From Prevotella aff. ruminicola Tc2-24 (GTDB lineage Bacteria; Bacteroidota; Bacteroidia; Bacteroidales; Bacteroidaceae): a stretch of 64,000 bases of DNA. The stretch is taken from assembly GCF_900110895.1 (NCBI RefSeq), contig NZ_FOIQ01000002.1:63810-127809 (forward strand). The letters are read 5' to 3'. Each line of letters begins with the position of its first letter. Positions within the stretch are counted from its first letter, which is position 1. The notes beneath the pieces are model-generated. The model worked only from the letters and a program-made list of their open reading frames with translations. It did no database searches and was not told the origin of the DNA. The translations under genes and the position numbers were made by a program. Shown piece by piece: positions 62,883 through 64,000 of this stretch.

Positions 62883-64000
62883 ATGAACTTAAACCTCACT
62901 TCTCAGATTAAGATGCCCGACCACAAACTGCGCCGGCAGGTTATCGAACTGTGCCAGAAAGTCGGGAAGCCTTTACTGAAACTATCCACAAAGGATTATG
63001 TGGACAACGGACTGGGACAGCTCGTCAAGGAGTTTGACGGACAAGCCGGTCTGGTAAACATCGAGGTGTTCAACGAACTGCAGCACACTATCACCGGATG
63101 GCCCGGTGGAAAGCCCGACGTCGACGACACCTACCGTCCGGAGCGCGCCACGCCCTACCCCAAGCGTGTCATCGTCTTCTCCCCACACCCCGATGATGAT
63201 GTCATCTCCATGGGTGGCACCATCCGTCGACTGATGCAGCAGGGACATGACGTGCACATCGCCTACGAGACATCCGGCAATATCGCCGTCGGCGACGAGG
63301 AGGTGACACGCTTCATGCATTTCATCAACGGTTTCAACAAGATCTTCGCCAACGGCTCCGACGAGGTAATCAAGTACAGCTACCAGTCGGTGAAGGCCTT
63401 CCTGAAACAGAAGAAAGAGGGTGATCTCGACAATGAGACGGTGCTGCGCCTGAAAGGCCTCATCCGTCGTGGCGAGGCCCGACTGGCCTGTGGCTACAAC
63501 GGCATCAACAGCGATCACATCCACTTCCTCGACCTGCCCTTCTACGAGAGCGGCAAGATCGAAAAGCTGCCGATGTCGGAGAACGATGTGCTACCGATCC
63601 AGCAACTCATCGCGGAGGTGAAGCCTCATCAGATCTACGTGGCTGCCGACCTGGCCGATCCTCATGGCACCCACAAGAAATGTACCGACGCTGTTCTGGC
63701 TGCTATCGACGAGGAGAAGAAAGCGGGTGCAGAGTGGCTGAAGGACTGCCGTGTATGGATGTACCGCGGTGCCTGGGCAGAATGGGATGTGGCCGACATC
63801 GAGATGTGCGTGCCGATGAGTCCGGAGGAACTACGTGAGAAGCGTAATGCCATCCTGCGCCATCAGAGTCAGATGGAGAGTGCCCCGTTCATGGGTAATG
63901 ACGAGCGACTGTTCTGGCAGCGTGCCGAGGATCGCAACCGCGACACGGCGAAGCGCTATGATGATCTCGGTCTGGCATGTTACGAGGCCATGGAGGCCTT
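62883..64000 (+). CDS. PIG-L family deacetylase-like protein without NagB domain (partial)
   Basis: From the ATG at 62883 the frame stays open to the window edge (372 codons) and is close to complete. Metal motifs of the PIG-L/LmbE family are present: HPDDD at 102-106 and DPHGTH at 259-264. In Bacteroides the homologous region, including WPGGKPDVDDTYRPERA and FMHFINGFNKIF, is the second half of a roughly 660-residue protein whose first half is a NagB-type glucosamine-6-phosphate deaminase. Here only a short leader precedes the linker, so the NagB half is absent and no frameshifted remains are visible in the 19-nt gap. It may deacetylate GlcNAc or its phosphate. It is last in the amino-sugar operon in this window. 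Confidence 0.83.
   Translation, partial: MNLNLTSQIKMPDHKLRRQVIELCQKVGKPLLKLSTKDYVDNGLGQLVKEFDGQAGLVNIEVFNELQHTITGWPGGKPDVDDTYRPERATPYPKRVIVFSPHPDDDVISMGGTIRRLMQQGHDVHIAYETSGNIAVGDEEVTRFMHFINGFNKIFANGSDEVIKYSYQSVKAFLKQKKEGDLDNETVLRLKGLIRRGEARLACGYNGINSDHIHFLDLPFYESGKIEKLPMSENDVLPIQQLIAEVKPHQIYVAADLADPHGTHKKCTDAVLAAIDEEKKAGAEWLKDCRVWMYRGAWAEWDVADIEMCVPMSPEELREKRNAILRHQSQMESAPFMGNDERLFWQRAEDRNRDTAKRYDDLGLACYEAMEA

Overview
The window looks like chromosome from a Bacteroidota bacterium of the Prevotellaceae (Prevotella/Segatella type). The evidence is the Bacteroidota promoter grammar (TTTG, about 20 nt, then TAnnTTTG) seen before many genes and the absence of clear Shine-Dalgarno sites. The gene families also fit: glycine-lipid acyltransferases, DUF4974 anti-sigma factor, STN-type TonB receptor, GLPGLI protein and PIG-L/NagB-family protein. 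The genus is inferred; there is no 16S gene here.

Layout. 1-1818 (minus): two acyltransferase genes resembling the GlsB/GlsA glycine-lipid pathway. 2023-17844 (plus): a complete division and cell wall (dcw) cluster, mraZ-rsmH-ftsL-ftsI-murE-mraY-murD-ftsW-murG-murC-ftsQ-ftsA-ftsZ, behind a promoter with a three-repeat MraZ operator. 17881-21547: terminator, recO (minus), tRNA-Glu, a structured leader, rpsT and gyrB. 21556-23513 (minus): ptb-buk, butyrate-type phosphotransferase and kinase. 23597-26826 (plus): a GH95 fucosidase-like enzyme overlapping an AraC regulator. 26821-29674 (minus): DUF3109, ung, gpmI. 29804-31766 (plus): a porin-like outer membrane protein and a class A acid phosphatase. 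31835-41943 (minus): rimP-nusA-infB-sufB-sufC-sufD-sufS-rnhB, with infB and sufB overlapping by one base. 42053-43816 (minus): an S41 protease.

The accessory part starts at tRNA-Asn (43987-44060). The tRNA 3' end and its terminator are repeated about 9.93 kb downstream (53965-54077). Between the repeats lie an ECF sigma / short anti-sigma / STN-TonB receptor trio and a BlaI - M56 peptidase - GLPGLI - TonB receptor unit with two operator-like palindromes. Inside this, the last 206 nt around the 3' end of the first receptor gene are repeated at 53744-53949 with one mismatch. They bracket the BlaI unit and cut off a small gene. Next to the right end are a repeated 22-nt-period array and a roughly 190-nt inverted-repeat structure with an A/T-only core. 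No integrase or transposase gene is visible.

54708-56429 (plus): a DEDDh exonuclease and dinB. 56641-64000 (plus): one operon for amino-sugar use, ROK kinase, GH2 exo-glucosaminidase-like enzyme, XylR/AraC-type regulator, GH20 hexosaminidase and a PIG-L deacetylase-like protein that lacks the NagB half usual in its relatives. The last gene runs off the window.
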